Source: JBHHZJ01 sp046758005
GTDB taxonomy: Bacteria; Pseudomonadota; Alphaproteobacteria; Kiloniellales; J153
Length of the DNA: 38,438 nucleotides
NCBI GenBank assembly: GCA_046758005.1
Contig: JBHHZJ010000023.1
Coordinates: forward strand, 1 to 38,438
Reading direction: 5' to 3'
In this document: positions 7,686 to 15,829 of the stretch, one piece after another
Layout of the letters: every line of letters begins with the position of its first letter
Numbering within the stretch: position 1 is the first letter of the stretch
Position numbers and translations under genes: made by a program
The notes under the pieces: model-generated
What the model was told of the DNA's origin: nothing
What the model saw: the letters and a program-made list of their open reading frames with translations, nothing else
Database searches by the model: none

Positions 7686-9455
7686 TCAGACGGTCCCGGC
7701 CTTGCGGCCGACCGACACGCCCGCGCGCCGCATGATCACGTATTGCTGGAGGATGGAAAGCACGTTGTTCCAGGTCCAGTAGACGACCAGTCCGGCCGGG
7801 AAGCGCGCGAGCAGGAAGGTGAAGATGAATGGCATGAAGAGAAAGATCTTGGCCTGCACCGGGTCCGGCGGCTGCGGGTTCATGCGCTGCTGAAGGAACA
7901 TGGTCAGGCCCATCACGATCGGCCAGATACCCAGGTTCAGCACCTCGAAGGGGCCGAGCGGGGGCACGGTCCACGGCAGCAGGCCGAAGCCGTTCAGGAT
8001 CGAGGTCGGGTCCGGCGCCGAGAGGTCCTGAATCCAACCGAAGAACGGCGCGTGGCGCATCTCGATGGTGACGAACATCACCTTGTAGAGGGCGAAGAAG
8101 ACCGGGATCTGGATCACGATCGGCAGACATCCCGACATGGGGTTGGCGCCCTCCTTGCGATAAAGCGCCATCATCTCCTGATTGAGCCGCTGCTTGTCGT
8201 CCTTGAAGCGGTCGCGCAGGCGCATCATCTCGGGCTGCAGCTTCCGCATCTTCGCCATGGCGGTGTAGGACTTGTTGGCGAGCGGGAAGAACAGCAGCTT
8301 TATGCCGATGGTGAGCACCAGGATCGCGACGCCGAAGTTACCGAGAACCCGGTTGATGTGATGCAGCGCATAGAACAGCGGCTTGGTCAGGAAGTAGAAC
8401 CAGCCGAAGTCGACCGCCAGATCGAAGCGCGCAATGCCCAGGTCGTCCCGGTAGGCATCGAGCAGGATCACCTCCTTGGCGCCGGCGAACAGGCGGCTGG
8501 TCACCTGCGCCGTCCCGCCCGGCCTGACGGTCACGTCCTGATAGAGGAAGTCGGCCTGGTACTTGTCGACGCCGCTGCGTGCGTCGTGCACGAAACGGGT
8601 GTTGGCCGGCCGCTTTTGGTCCGGGACCAGGGCGACCAGCCAGTACTTGTCGGTGATCCCCAGCCAGCCGCCGGCGGTCTCCTGCTGGATCACCCCCTCC
8701 TCGCGCAGGTCGCTGTAGTCGACCTCCTTGAGCGTGCCGTCGAAGACGCCGAGCAGGCCCTCGTGCAAAATGTAGAATCCGAGGACGTCCGGCGTGCCGG
8801 TGCGCGAGACCAGGCCGTAGGGCAACAGGGACACGGCCTGGCCGGACTCGTTGACCACGCGCTGGGTGACCGTGAAGAGGTAGTGCTGGTCGATCTCGAA
8901 CCTGATCTCGAACCGCAGACCCTGGCCGTTGTCCCAGGTCAGCGTGACGGGGCGGCCCGGCGTCAGAACCTCGCCGTCCGCCTGCCAGGTCGATGTGGCG
9001 TCCGGCACGCGCACCTTGGTCTGCGCGCTGGTCCAGCCGAAATCGGCGAAGTAGGGGTGCGCCGCGCCGCTCGGCGAGAGCAGCACGATCTGTTTGCTGT
9101 TTGCCTCGATCGACTCGCGGTAGCGGGTGAGCGTCAGGTCGTCGATCCGCCCCCCGGCCAGCGATATGGAGCCGCGCAGGGTCGGCGTCTCGATGCGCAC
9201 GCGCGGGCTGTTCGCGATCAGCTCGGCGCGGGTCAGATCGCTGGGCACGGCGGGAGCCGCCTGCCCGGGCGCCGCCGGCGGGCTCGGCGCGCCCACGGGC
9301 CCGGCGGCCGGCGGGCCGGGCTTCGCCGCCTCCTGCGGGGCGGCCTGCTCGGTCCCCTCCGTCTGGATGATCTGCGGCTCGCCGATGAAAAACTGGAAGC
9401 TCAACAGGATGGCCAGCGACAGGACGATCGCCAGAATGAGGTTGCGTTGATCCAT
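7686..9455 (-). CDS. yidC: Membrane protein insertase YidC
   Basis: YidC inserts and folds inner-membrane proteins, alone or with SecYEG. The 589-residue protein has the Gram-negative layout. TM1 is at residues 6-24 (LILAIVLSLAILLSFQFF). A Pro/Ala-rich linker and the large periplasmic P1 domain (about 75-345) follow. The conserved C-terminal insertase core starts near FFLTKPLFYALHHINR-like sequence (YFLTKPLFYALHHINR here). It includes FPLANKSYTAMAKM, the cytoplasmic coiled hairpin (KMRKLQPEMMRLRDRFKDD) and NPMSGCLPIVIQIPVFFALY. It is 39 nt downstream of yidD and 19 nt upstream of engB in one leftward operon. Confidence 0.98.
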   Translation of the reverse strand: MDQRNLILAIVLSLAILLSFQFFIGEPQIIQTEGTEQAAPQEAAKPGPPAAGPVGAPSPPAAPGQAAPAVPSDLTRAELIANSPRVRIETPTLRGSISLAGGRIDDLTLTRYRESIEANSKQIVLLSPSGAAHPYFADFGWTSAQTKVRVPDATSTWQADGEVLTPGRPVTLTWDNGQGLRFEIRFEIDQHYLFTVTQRVVNESGQAVSLLPYGLVSRTGTPDVLGFYILHEGLLGVFDGTLKEVDYSDLREEGVIQQETAGGWLGITDKYWLVALVPDQKRPANTRFVHDARSGVDKYQADFLYQDVTVRPGGTAQVTSRLFAGAKEVILLDAYRDDLGIARFDLAVDFGWFYFLTKPLFYALHHINRVLGNFGVAILVLTIGIKLLFFPLANKSYTAMAKMRKLQPEMMRLRDRFKDDKQRLNQEMMALYRKEGANPMSGCLPIVIQIPVFFALYKVMFVTIEMRHAPFFGWIQDLSAPDPTSILNGFGLLPWTVPPLGPFEVLNLGIWPIVMGLTMFLQQRMNPQPPDPVQAKIFLFMPFIFTFLLARFPAGLVVYWTWNNVLSILQQYVIMRRAGVSVGRKAGTV

Positions 9456-9494
9456 GTTTCCCGTGGCTCCCGGACCGAGGGCGCGGGCGCCCGC

Positions 9495-9806
9495 TCAGGG
9501 ACGGCCCTGGCGCGGGCTTTCCCGGTGGGCGCCGGCGCCTCCGGCGGCCGCAACGAAGCCGGCGTACAGGCTAACGCGGTCTGGCACCGGGTCGTAGCCG
9601 GCTCCGCCCCAGGGATTGCAGCGCGCGATCCGGGCAAGCGCCAACCAGCCGCCGCGCAGCGCGCCATGGCGCGCCACCGCCTCGCCGGCGTAATGGGAAC
9701 AGCTCGGCCAATACCGGCAGCTCATCGGCAGAACCGGGGACAGGAAAAGCTGATAGGCCCGAATGACGCCGATCAGAACGTAGTCCAAGATCCTCGAGAT
9801 CCTCAT
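9495..9806 (-). CDS. yidD: Membrane protein insertion efficiency factor YidD
   Basis: YidD is a small inner-membrane-associated factor that assists Sec/YidC insertion. The 103-residue protein has the family signature: a hydrophobic N-terminus (ILDYVLIGVIRAYQLFLSP), then CRYWPSCSHYAGEAV with the conserved Cys residues, and ALARIARCNPWGGAGYDPVP. The C-terminal 20 residues after DPVP are Gly/Ala-rich and not conserved. The ATG at 9806 overlaps the rnpA stop (ATGA), so translation is coupled. The frame stays open upstream inside rnpA, but that part is not YidD-like. Confidence 0.96.
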   Translation of the reverse strand: MRISRILDYVLIGVIRAYQLFLSPVLPMSCRYWPSCSHYAGEAVARHGALRGGWLALARIARCNPWGGAGYDPVPDRVSLYAGFVAAAGGAGAHRESPRQGRP

Positions 9807-10246
9807 TCGTGCATCGCACCCTTGCGCGTCGGCCCGGCCGTTGTGCTCGCGCCCCGCTCGGCCCGGGTCACGCGCTTCAACGCGCTGCGCAGATCGTCGA
9901 GCAAGGCCGCAAAGGGCCGGTCGAGCGTGCCGCTGCGCCCGATTAGGACGTAGTCGAACCCCGGCCGGCCGCATACCGGCAGAACCTCGGCCGCCACCGC
10001 GCGCAGGCGGCGCCGGGCCCGGTTGCGGCGCACCGCGTTCCCGATCTTCCGGGTGACTGTGAAGCCGACACGGACCGCGTCCGCTTCCCCCGGCTTCTCG
10101 CGGGCCGATTTGCCGGCGGTCGTGGGTTCGCGCCGCGGCCGCGGTCTGGCCTGCAGGATCAGGCCGGGTGTCACCCATTTCGCGCGCGCCGCCGCCACTT
10201 TCAGGAAATCGGGCCGCTTCTTCAGTCGCCCGACGATCGGCATCAT
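9803..10246 (-). CDS. rnpA: Ribonuclease P protein component
   Basis: RnpA is the basic protein subunit of RNase P and helps the catalytic RNA mature tRNA 5' ends. The family core is visible: RLKKRPDFLKV near the N-terminus, then VGFTVTRKIGNAVRRNRARR (60-79) holding the RNR motif, and a C-terminal DYVLIGR strand. At 147 residues it is longer than the usual 115-125. An Arg/Pro/Lys-rich insertion lies at about residues 33-56, and the tail is Thr/Ala-rich. Two adjacent Met codons (10246 and 10243) can serve as start. It is 6 nt after rpmH, and its stop overlaps yidD. Confidence 0.95.
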   Translation of the reverse strand: MMPIVGRLKKRPDFLKVAAARAKWVTPGLILQARPRPRREPTTAGKSAREKPGEADAVRVGFTVTRKIGNAVRRNRARRRLRAVAAEVLPVCGRPGFDYVLIGRSGTLDRPFAALLDDLRSALKRVTRAERGASTTAGPTRKGAMHE

Positions 10247-10252
10247 CGCGGC

Positions 10253-10387
10253 TTACGCAGAAAGACGCTTGCGACCCTTGGCGCGCCGCCGCGCAAGAAC
10301 CCTGCGGCCGCCGACTGTCGCCATCCGGGCCCGGAACCCATGACGGCGCTTGCGGACCAGCACACTAGGTTGGTAAGTGCGCTTCAC
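10253..10387 (-). CDS. rpmH: 50S ribosomal protein L34
   Basis: This 44-residue protein reads (M)KRTYQPSVLVRKRRHGF, then RARMATVGGRRVLARRRAKG, then RKRLSA, an almost canonical bacterial L34. L34 is a late-assembly protein of the large ribosomal subunit. The start codon is GTG at 10387, with GGAG 8 nt upstream. It is the first gene of the leftward rpmH-rnpA-yidD-yidC-engB-argB operon, with a strong promoter about 45 nt upstream. Confidence 0.98.
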   Translation of the reverse strand: MKRTYQPSVLVRKRRHGFRARMATVGGRRVLARRRAKGRKRLSA

Positions 10388-10429
10388 GGCAAAAGCTCCA
10401 CTGTGTGGATTGGTCGAATTTGCCGAGCG

Positions 10430-10458
10430 TGTATAAGGGCAGGCACCAGGTCTGTCAA
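10430..10458 (-). promoter_or_regulatory. Strong sigma-70-type promoter of the rpmH operon
   Basis: On the minus strand TTGACA (10458-10453), a 17-nt spacer and TATACA (10435-10430) give a near-perfect housekeeping promoter. It predicts a start about 35 nt before the rpmH GTG. This is the best promoter match in the window and suits a ribosomal-protein gene. Confidence 0.8.
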
Positions 10459-10679
10459 CGACTGGCGCAGCGCCGGTCCGCCTTCACGGCGGCTTCACGC
10501 CTTGGTTACTGGTTGAGGGTATGGTGCGGTCCTACATACTAGGCGCAACGGGCGTCATCGGCCGCAGGGGCGGGCGGCCGCGGTGACGCCCTTGCTCTTA
10601 TCCGGACCCCAAGGCGCGGTGCCTGCCGCCGGGCGGAGGGGGAAACGCGTGCCCGGGAGCTTGGCGCCGAAAGTGCACG

Positions 10680-11420
10680 ATGGGTGACCCGACCGGCAGG
10701 ACCGTCCGAAGGGCCCGATCGCTCGGGCGCGTCATTCCGCTGACCGTCCTGGTGGCGGGCTTCGCCCTGTTCTTCGCGCTCGACCTCGACCGGTTCCTCA
10801 CCTTCGCGGCCTTGCACGAGAACCGCGAATGGTTGGTCGCGCAGGTCGAGGCTCACGGTCTGCTTGCGACGCTCACCTTCACCGTGATCTACACGTTGGT
10901 GATCGCGTTCTCGATCCCGGGCGGGGCAATTCTGACGATCACCGCCGGCTTCCTCTTCGGGACCTTGCTCGCCGCGGCGTGCGCCGTGGTGGGCGGCACC
11001 ATCGGCGCCGCAGGCGTATTCCTGGCCGCCCGGACGGCTTTCGCCGACGTCTTGCGCGCCAAGGCCGGGCCCGCCCTGCGGCGCATGGAGACGGGGTTCC
11101 GCGAGAATGCGATGAGCTACCTGCTCGTGCTGCGGCTGATTCCGTTGTTCCCGTTCTGGCTCGTCAACCTGGTGCCGGCGTTCCTGGGGGTGACTCCGCG
11201 CACCTACGTCGTCGGGACCTTCTTCGGCATCATTCCCGGCACGCTCGTGTACGCCAGCCTGGGCAACGGGCTGGGCGCGATCCTCGACGCCGGGGAGACC
11301 CCGGACCTCAAGATCATCTTCGAGCCGGAGATCCTGATCCCCATCATCGCCCTGGCCATCTTGGCGCTGCTGCCCGTCGTCTATAAGAGGGTGAAGGCGC
11401 GCCGCGGCCGGAGCGACTGA
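10680..11420 (+). CDS. TVP38/TMEM64-family (DedA-like) membrane protein
   Basis: This 246-residue protein belongs to the VTT/SNARE-associated-Golgi type family. Hydrophobic segments lie near residues 18-36, 62-80, 84-118, 145-170, 175-200 and 213-236. The family's re-entrant motifs are visible as FSIPGGAILTITAGFLFG and RLIPLFPFWLVNLVPAFLGV. Family members are inner-membrane proteins thought to handle lipids, but the substrate here is unknown. A FAD-dependent disulfide oxidoreductase follows 47 nt downstream on the same strand. In other bacteria the same two proteins occur fused in one chain, which supports a joint function. The ATG at 10680 has no strong ribosome site. Confidence 0.9.
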   Translation: MGDPTGRTVRRARSLGRVIPLTVLVAGFALFFALDLDRFLTFAALHENREWLVAQVEAHGLLATLTFTVIYTLVIAFSIPGGAILTITAGFLFGTLLAAACAVVGGTIGAAGVFLAARTAFADVLRAKAGPALRRMETGFRENAMSYLLVLRLIPLFPFWLVNLVPAFLGVTPRTYVVGTFFGIIPGTLVYASLGNGLGAILDAGETPDLKIIFEPEILIPIIALAILALLPVVYKRVKARRGRSD

Positions 11421-11467
11421 CCTTTCGGCGCCACCGCATCGGGCGCGAGGGGAGGGGGCAACCGACG

Positions 11468-12892
11468 ATGGCCAAAACCATCACGCCGGAAATCTGCGTC
11501 CTGGGCGCCGGCTCGGCCGGCCTCTCGGTCGCCGCGGGCGCCTCGCAGCTGGGCGCCGAAACGGTTCTGATCGAGAGGGGCAAGATGGGCGGCGACTGCC
11601 TCAACTACGGCTGCGTGCCGTCGAAGTCCCTGCTGGTCGCCGCCAAGGCGGCCAAGGCCCATGCCCTGGCCGCGACCCTGGGCGTGCGCCTGGCGCCGCC
11701 GCGCGTCGACTTCCGCGCCGTACACGACCACGTGCATGGGGTGATCGCCGCCATAGCGCCCCAGGACTCGGTCGAGCGGTTCGAGGGCCTGGGCGTCACC
11801 GTGGTCCGCGCCGCCGCCCGTTTCGTCGGGCCGCGGGAGGTCGAGGCCGGTGAGGCGCGGATCCGCGCCCGACGCTTCGTGGTCGCGACCGGATCGCAGC
11901 CCCTTGTTCCGCCGATTCCGGGCCTGGAGGAGGCGTCGTACCTCACCAACGAGACCGTCTTCGACCTGACCGAGCGCCCGGCGCATCTGATCGTGATCGG
12001 CGGCGGGCCGATCGGCTGCGAGCTGGGCCAGGCCTTCCGCCTGCTCGGCTCGGAGGTGAGCATCGTCGAGATGGCCAGGATCATGCCCAAGGACGATCCG
12101 GAGCTGGTCGACATCCTGCGCGAGCGGCTGCGCGCGGACGGCATTCGCCTGTTCGAGGGCGCGAAGGTCGTTGGCGTGGCGCGTGCTGGGGACGGTGTCT
12201 CGGTCGAGCTCGAGCGGGACGGCGCGGCGCAGTCCATAACCGGCTCGGACCTGCTGGTGGCCGCCGGGCGGACGCCGACCGTGGAGAGCCTGGGCCTGGA
12301 GGCTGCGGGGATCGAATACGACCGGCGCGGCATCAAGGTCGACTCCCGCCTGCGCACCACCAACAGGCGGGTCTTCGCCGCGGGCGATGTGAGCGGCGGC
12401 TATCAGTTCACCCACACGGCCGGCCATCACGCCGGGGTCGTCCTGCGCAACGTCCTGTTCCGCTTGCCCGCGAAGGTCGACACCCGGGCGGTCCCGTGGG
12501 TCACCTACACCGACCCGGAGCTGGCCCACGTCGGCCTGGGCGAGGAGGACGCCCGCACGGCGCAGGGCCGGATCCGGATCCTGCGCTGGCCGTTCGCCGA
12601 GAACGACCGGGCGCAGGCGGAGCGCCACACCGACGGCTTGGTCAAGGTGATCGCGACCCCGCGCGGCAAGGTCCTCGGCGCCTCCATCCTCGGGCGCCAT
12701 GCCGGCGAGCTCATCCAGCCCTGGATCCTCGCCATTGCGCAGGGCATTAAGCTCTCCGCCGTCGCCCAGATGATCGCCCCTTACCCCACGCTGGGCGAGG
12801 TTAACAAGCGGGCGGCGGGCAGCTTCTACGCCCCCAAGTTGTTCAGCGAGCGGACCAAATTTCTGGTGCGGCTGCTCGCGCGCCTCGGTTGA
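11468..12892 (+). CDS. FAD-dependent pyridine nucleotide-disulfide oxidoreductase (mercuric-reductase-like)
   Basis: The protein has 474 residues with the class I layout. FAD motif GAGSAG is at 13-18. The redox disulfide is GGDCLNYGCVPSKS (C44 and C49). The NAD(P) motif is VIGGGPIGCELG, and AAGDV closes the FAD domain. In the C-terminal interface domain the usual HPTxxE acid-base dyad reads APYPTLGE, so Tyr replaces the His. This resembles the mercuric-reductase-like subgroup rather than lipoamide dehydrogenase. No N-terminal metal-binding domain and no C-terminal vicinal Cys pair of true MerA is present. GGAGGGGG lies about 9 nt before the ATG. It is probably cotranscribed with the TVP38-type gene. 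The substrate is unknown. Confidence 0.9.
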   Translation: MAKTITPEICVLGAGSAGLSVAAGASQLGAETVLIERGKMGGDCLNYGCVPSKSLLVAAKAAKAHALAATLGVRLAPPRVDFRAVHDHVHGVIAAIAPQDSVERFEGLGVTVVRAAARFVGPREVEAGEARIRARRFVVATGSQPLVPPIPGLEEASYLTNETVFDLTERPAHLIVIGGGPIGCELGQAFRLLGSEVSIVEMARIMPKDDPELVDILRERLRADGIRLFEGAKVVGVARAGDGVSVELERDGAAQSITGSDLLVAAGRTPTVESLGLEAAGIEYDRRGIKVDSRLRTTNRRVFAAGDVSGGYQFTHTAGHHAGVVLRNVLFRLPAKVDTRAVPWVTYTDPELAHVGLGEEDARTAQGRIRILRWPFAENDRAQAERHTDGLVKVIATPRGKVLGASILGRHAGELIQPWILAIAQGIKLSAVAQMIAPYPTLGEVNKRAAGSFYAPKLFSERTKFLVRLLARLG

Positions 12893-13108
12893 CCGGCCGC
12901 CGCGAGGACCGTAAATCCCCCGAGTCTCACGGAAATTTGAACCTTTTCCAGGGAACGTGAGTCGAGATCGCCCGCGTTTGCGATCATTATCCGCGGATGT
13001 AAGTCCCTCTTCGGGAATGCGCCCGGACGGTTAACGCGTCGGGCGGCCGTTGGGGGGGAAGGAGTGGCCGGCCACCCGGCCGGCAAGAACTTTGATTTGG
13101 AGGCGTTA
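12893..13108 (+). other. Leader region of the Cys-Asn-Pro repeat gene
   Basis: These 216 nt without a gene precede the small exported protein. A perfect inverted repeat GATCGC-N8-GCGATC (12966-12985) and a GGAGG ribosome site at 13099-13103, 5 nt before the ATG, are visible. No convincing -35/-10 pair was found. Confidence 0.5.
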
Positions 13109-13384
13109 ATGCTTAAGAAAACCTTTGTCGCACTTAGTGTAGCGACGCTGGCGACCACCGCCGTGGCCTTGCCGACCGCCGTGTCGAAGGCCGCGGATCC
13201 CTCGGTGCAGATCGCCGCAGCGTGCAATCCCTGTAAGACCAAGGCTTGCGGCGCCTGCAACCCCTGCGGGGCGAAGGCCTGCAATCCTTGCAATCCTTGC
13301 GCGGCGAAGAATCCGTGCAACCCGTGCAATCCTTGCGCGGCGAAAAATCCCTGCAATCCCTGCAACCCCTGCAAAGCGAACTGA
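13109..13384 (+). CDS. Small exported cysteine-rich protein with Cys-Asn-Pro repeats
   Basis: The 91-residue product starts with a Sec signal peptide (MLKKTFVALSVATLATTAVA). A short acidic/Ala linker follows, then about 54 residues built from NPC units: CNPC, KACGACNPCG, and two nearly identical AAKNPCNPCNPC blocks. Fourteen Cys, no aromatic residues and a few Lys remain in the mature part. The repeats are also repeated at DNA level, suggesting expansion. The spacing (CxxC and CxxCxxC) suggests metal binding, thiol buffering or covalent modification in the periplasm, but no function is established here. GGAGG lies 5 nt upstream of the ATG, and an in-frame upstream ATG at 13064 lacks a ribosome site. 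Two hairpins follow the stop, and a sensor kinase gene lies downstream. I do not recognise a named family. Confidence 0.85.
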   Translation: MLKKTFVALSVATLATTAVALPTAVSKAADPSVQIAAACNPCKTKACGACNPCGAKACNPCNPCAAKNPCNPCNPCAAKNPCNPCNPCKAN

Positions 13385-13387
13385 CCT

Positions 13388-13465
13388 CACCAAAGTCAGC
13401 CCTCGCTTGCTGAGGTGCCGGCGCGTCCGCTGCCTACCGAACCCTCCCTCTCCCTTGGTCGGTAG
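13388..13465 (+). terminator. Two hairpins after the Cys-Asn-Pro gene (possible terminator)
   Basis: The first hairpin (13388-13417) pairs CACC/GGTG and TCAGC/GCTGA with an AAAG bulge. The second (13434-13465) pairs CTACCGA-ACC with GG-TCGGTAG with one bulged base. Neither is followed by a good T-run, so termination is uncertain. The structures may instead stabilise the short mRNA. Confidence 0.4.
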
Positions 13466-13565
13466 CGGCGCGCCACTTTTCTCGGCGTCTTGATCGGCCG
13501 AGCGCCCTACCAGTCTACGCCACATCGACGATTGGGGCGAAGCGGCATTTGCGCCGCGGTCGTGG

Positions 13566-13571
13566 TATAAA
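13566..13571 (+). promoter_or_regulatory. Possible -10 element giving a near-leaderless mRNA
   Basis: TATAAA ends 7 nt before the A of the kinase ATG. No Shine-Dalgarno sequence and no good -35 are seen, so the call is tentative. Confidence 0.25.
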
Positions 13572-13578
13572 GAGCGCC

Positions 13579-14982
13579 ATGACCGGGAAGAAGCTCGGCC
13601 TGCCGCCGCTCGCCAAGAGCCTGTCGGCGCGCCTGCTGCTGCTTACGATCGCCTTCGTCATGTTGGCCGAGGTGCTGATCTACGCGCCTTCGATCGGCCG
13701 CTTCCGGCTCGTCTACCTCGAGCAGCGCCTTGCGGCCGCGCACTTGGCGATCCTCGCCCTGGAGGCCACCCCCGACCACATGATCGGCGAGGACCTGGAG
13801 CGCGAGCTGCTTGTGCATGTCGGCGCCTACTCGGTGGCGCTTACCAAGCCCAACGCCGGCAAGCTCATGCTCATGATTTCGACGCCCTCGGCGGTCGACG
13901 CCAGCTACGACCTCCGACAGGGCAGTTTCTTCGGTCTGATCGGCGACGCCTTCATGACGCTTCTGAGCGACGGCGGCCGCATCCTGCGCGTGGTCGGACG
14001 GTCGCCAAAGGACCCGAGGATCCTGGTCGAGGTGGTGCTCGACGAGGATCCGATGCGGCGCGAGATGATCGGATATTCGAAGCGCATCCTCGCCTTGTCG
14101 CTCGTGATCTCCCTATTCACTGCGGCGCTGGTCTACCTGGCCCTGCACCTGCTCATGGTCCGGCCGATGCGGCGGATCACGGAAAGCATGGCGCGGTTCC
14201 GCGACGACCCGGAGGACGCCTTGCGCGTCGTCCGGCCGTCCTCGCGCAGCGACGAGATCGGCGTCGCGCAACGCGAGTTGGCGACAATGCAGCATGGCTT
14301 GCGCGCGGCCTTGCAGCAGAAGGCCCACCTTGCCGCGCTCGGCATCGCGGTGACCAAGATCAACCACGACCTGCGCAACATTCTGGCCACGGCGCGCCTG
14401 GTCTCGGATCGCCTGACCGACAGCGAGGATCCGGAGGTGCGACGTGTGACGCCGACCGTGCTGAGCGCCATAGACCGGGCGGTCAACCTGTGCGCACAGA
14501 CGCTGGACTTCACGCGCGAAGGCGCGCCCATGGTCGAGCCCAGCCGCTTCGACCTGCGCGCGCTGGTTGCTGAGGTCGGCGGCACCCTGCCCGACCTGGT
14601 GAACGGCAGGGCCGTGTTGCACGGCCTTCTCGATGGTCCCCTTGAGATCGAGGCCGACCGGGAACAGTTGCATCGGGTCCTGAGCAACCTCGGCCGGAAC
14701 GCGATCCAGGCCGGGGCGACGCGTATCGAGGTCTCGGCGCGGCGCGAGGGCGAACGCTTTATCATCGAGGTGGCCGACAACGGCCCGGGCCTGCCGCCGC
14801 GCGCCCGCGAGCACCTGTTCCAGCCCTTCACCGGATCGTCCCGACCGGGGGGCACGGGCCTGGGTCTCGCCATCGCGCGCGAGCTCATGCGCGCGCACGG
14901 CGGCGACCTGCGCCTGCAGCGATCGACCGGCGAGGGGACCTGTTTTCAACTGATCCTTCCGGCCTCGCGCTTGGGCCGCTGA
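13579..14982 (+). CDS. Orphan membrane sensor histidine kinase
   Basis: The 467-residue protein has TM1 at 17-38, a periplasmic domain of about 130 residues and TM2 at about 170-194. A HAMP-like linker precedes a HisKA segment with the phosphoacceptor in KINHDLRNILATAR (H263). The HATPase domain has N box SNLGRNAIQAG, G1 DNGPGLP and G2 GGTGLGLAI. All catalytic motifs are intact, so it should autophosphorylate. No response regulator lies beside it, so the partner must be elsewhere. It precedes the exported isoaspartyl methyltransferase by 80 nt. The ATG at 13579 is preferred over an upstream TTG. TATAAA at 13566-13571 ends only 7 nt before this ATG, so the mRNA may be nearly leaderless. Confidence 0.92.
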   Translation: MTGKKLGLPPLAKSLSARLLLLTIAFVMLAEVLIYAPSIGRFRLVYLEQRLAAAHLAILALEATPDHMIGEDLERELLVHVGAYSVALTKPNAGKLMLMISTPSAVDASYDLRQGSFFGLIGDAFMTLLSDGGRILRVVGRSPKDPRILVEVVLDEDPMRREMIGYSKRILALSLVISLFTAALVYLALHLLMVRPMRRITESMARFRDDPEDALRVVRPSSRSDEIGVAQRELATMQHGLRAALQQKAHLAALGIAVTKINHDLRNILATARLVSDRLTDSEDPEVRRVTPTVLSAIDRAVNLCAQTLDFTREGAPMVEPSRFDLRALVAEVGGTLPDLVNGRAVLHGLLDGPLEIEADREQLHRVLSNLGRNAIQAGATRIEVSARREGERFIIEVADNGPGLPPRAREHLFQPFTGSSRPGGTGLGLAIARELMRAHGGDLRLQRSTGEGTCFQLILPASRLGR

Positions 14983-15062
14983 TGCGGCGCGGGCGGCGGC
15001 CGGCGCGCCCCGCGCTCGATTTGCGGCCGTCCGGCGGCCGGCTTGGCAGAGGAGCGAACCCC

Positions 15063-15827
15063 ATGCGCATTCAGGGTTGGGCCATTTCGCTGGTTCTGCT
15101 CGCCGGGATCGCGGGGGCGGTGGCGCGGCCCACCGAAACCGTCGCCGAAACCGCCGCCGAAGACAGCGCCGAGGCCCGTCGCCGCGCGCAGATGATCGAG
15201 GTCATCCAGGAGCATGCGCGGCGGACCTATTCCTCGGCGCTTGCCCCGCGTATCTCCGCGGCCGTGCTGGAGGCCATGGGCCGCGTGCCGCGCCACGAGT
15301 TCGTGCCCGAGAACCTGCGCGGGCGAGCCTACGAGGACCGGCCGCTGCCGATCGGCTACGGCCAGACCATCTCGCAGCCGTACATCGTGGCGCTGATGAC
15401 GGATCTGCTCGCGCCCGCGCCCGGCATGAAGGTGCTCGAGGTCGGCACGGGGTCCGGCTATCAGGCGGCGGTGCTCGCCGCGCTCGGGATCGAAGTCTAT
15501 ACGGTCGAGATCGTACCGCAGCTCGGGCGGCAGGCGCGGGCACGCCTGGAACGTCTGGGCTACGGCGCAATCGAGACCCGGATCGGCGACGGTTACTACG
15601 GCTGGCCGGAGGCCGCCCCCTTCGACGGCCTGCTCGTCACCGCCGCCGCGGGCCATGTGCCGCCGCCGCTCGTGCGCCAGCTCAAGCCGGGCGGAAGGAT
15701 GGTCATTCCCGTGGGTCCGCCGTTCATGGTCCAGCAGCTCGTCCTGGTGACCAAGGCCGAGGATGGGACCGTCCGGACCCGGCAGTTGCTTCCGGTCAGC
15801 TTCGTTCCGCTCACCGGCCGGCACTGA
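15063..15827 (+). CDS. pcm: Protein-L-isoaspartate O-methyltransferase with a signal peptide
   Basis: Pcm methylates isoaspartyl residues in aged proteins with S-adenosylmethionine and so starts their repair. The conserved core is clear: PRHEFVPENLRGRAYEDRPLPI, the family signature GYGQTISQP (98-106), the SAM motif VLEVGTGSGYQAA (124-136) and PVGP near the C-terminus. At 254 residues it is about 40 longer than cytosolic Pcm, because residues 1-21 form a hydrophobic Sec-type signal (WAISLVLLAGIAGAVA). The enzyme is thus predicted to be exported or membrane-anchored, which is puzzling because SAM is cytosolic. AGAGGA lies 7-8 nt before the ATG. The next gene starts 2 nt after its stop. Confidence 0.93.
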   Translation: MRIQGWAISLVLLAGIAGAVARPTETVAETAAEDSAEARRRAQMIEVIQEHARRTYSSALAPRISAAVLEAMGRVPRHEFVPENLRGRAYEDRPLPIGYGQTISQPYIVALMTDLLAPAPGMKVLEVGTGSGYQAAVLAALGIEVYTVEIVPQLGRQARARLERLGYGAIETRIGDGYYGWPEAAPFDGLLVTAAAGHVPPPLVRQLKPGGRMVIPVGPPFMVQQLVLVTKAEDGTVRTRQLLPVSFVPLTGRH

Positions 15828-15829
15828 CC

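Noticed and set aside
7377..9953. 858-codon open frame opposite yidC, yidD and engB
   Set aside because: Low-complexity composition and fully overlapped by strongly conserved genes on the other strand.
12952..12978. GGAAC-N18-CGTT resembling an EcfG (general stress) promoter before the Cys-repeat gene
   Set aside because: Spacing is one base longer than the usual 16-17, so it was not called as a promoter.
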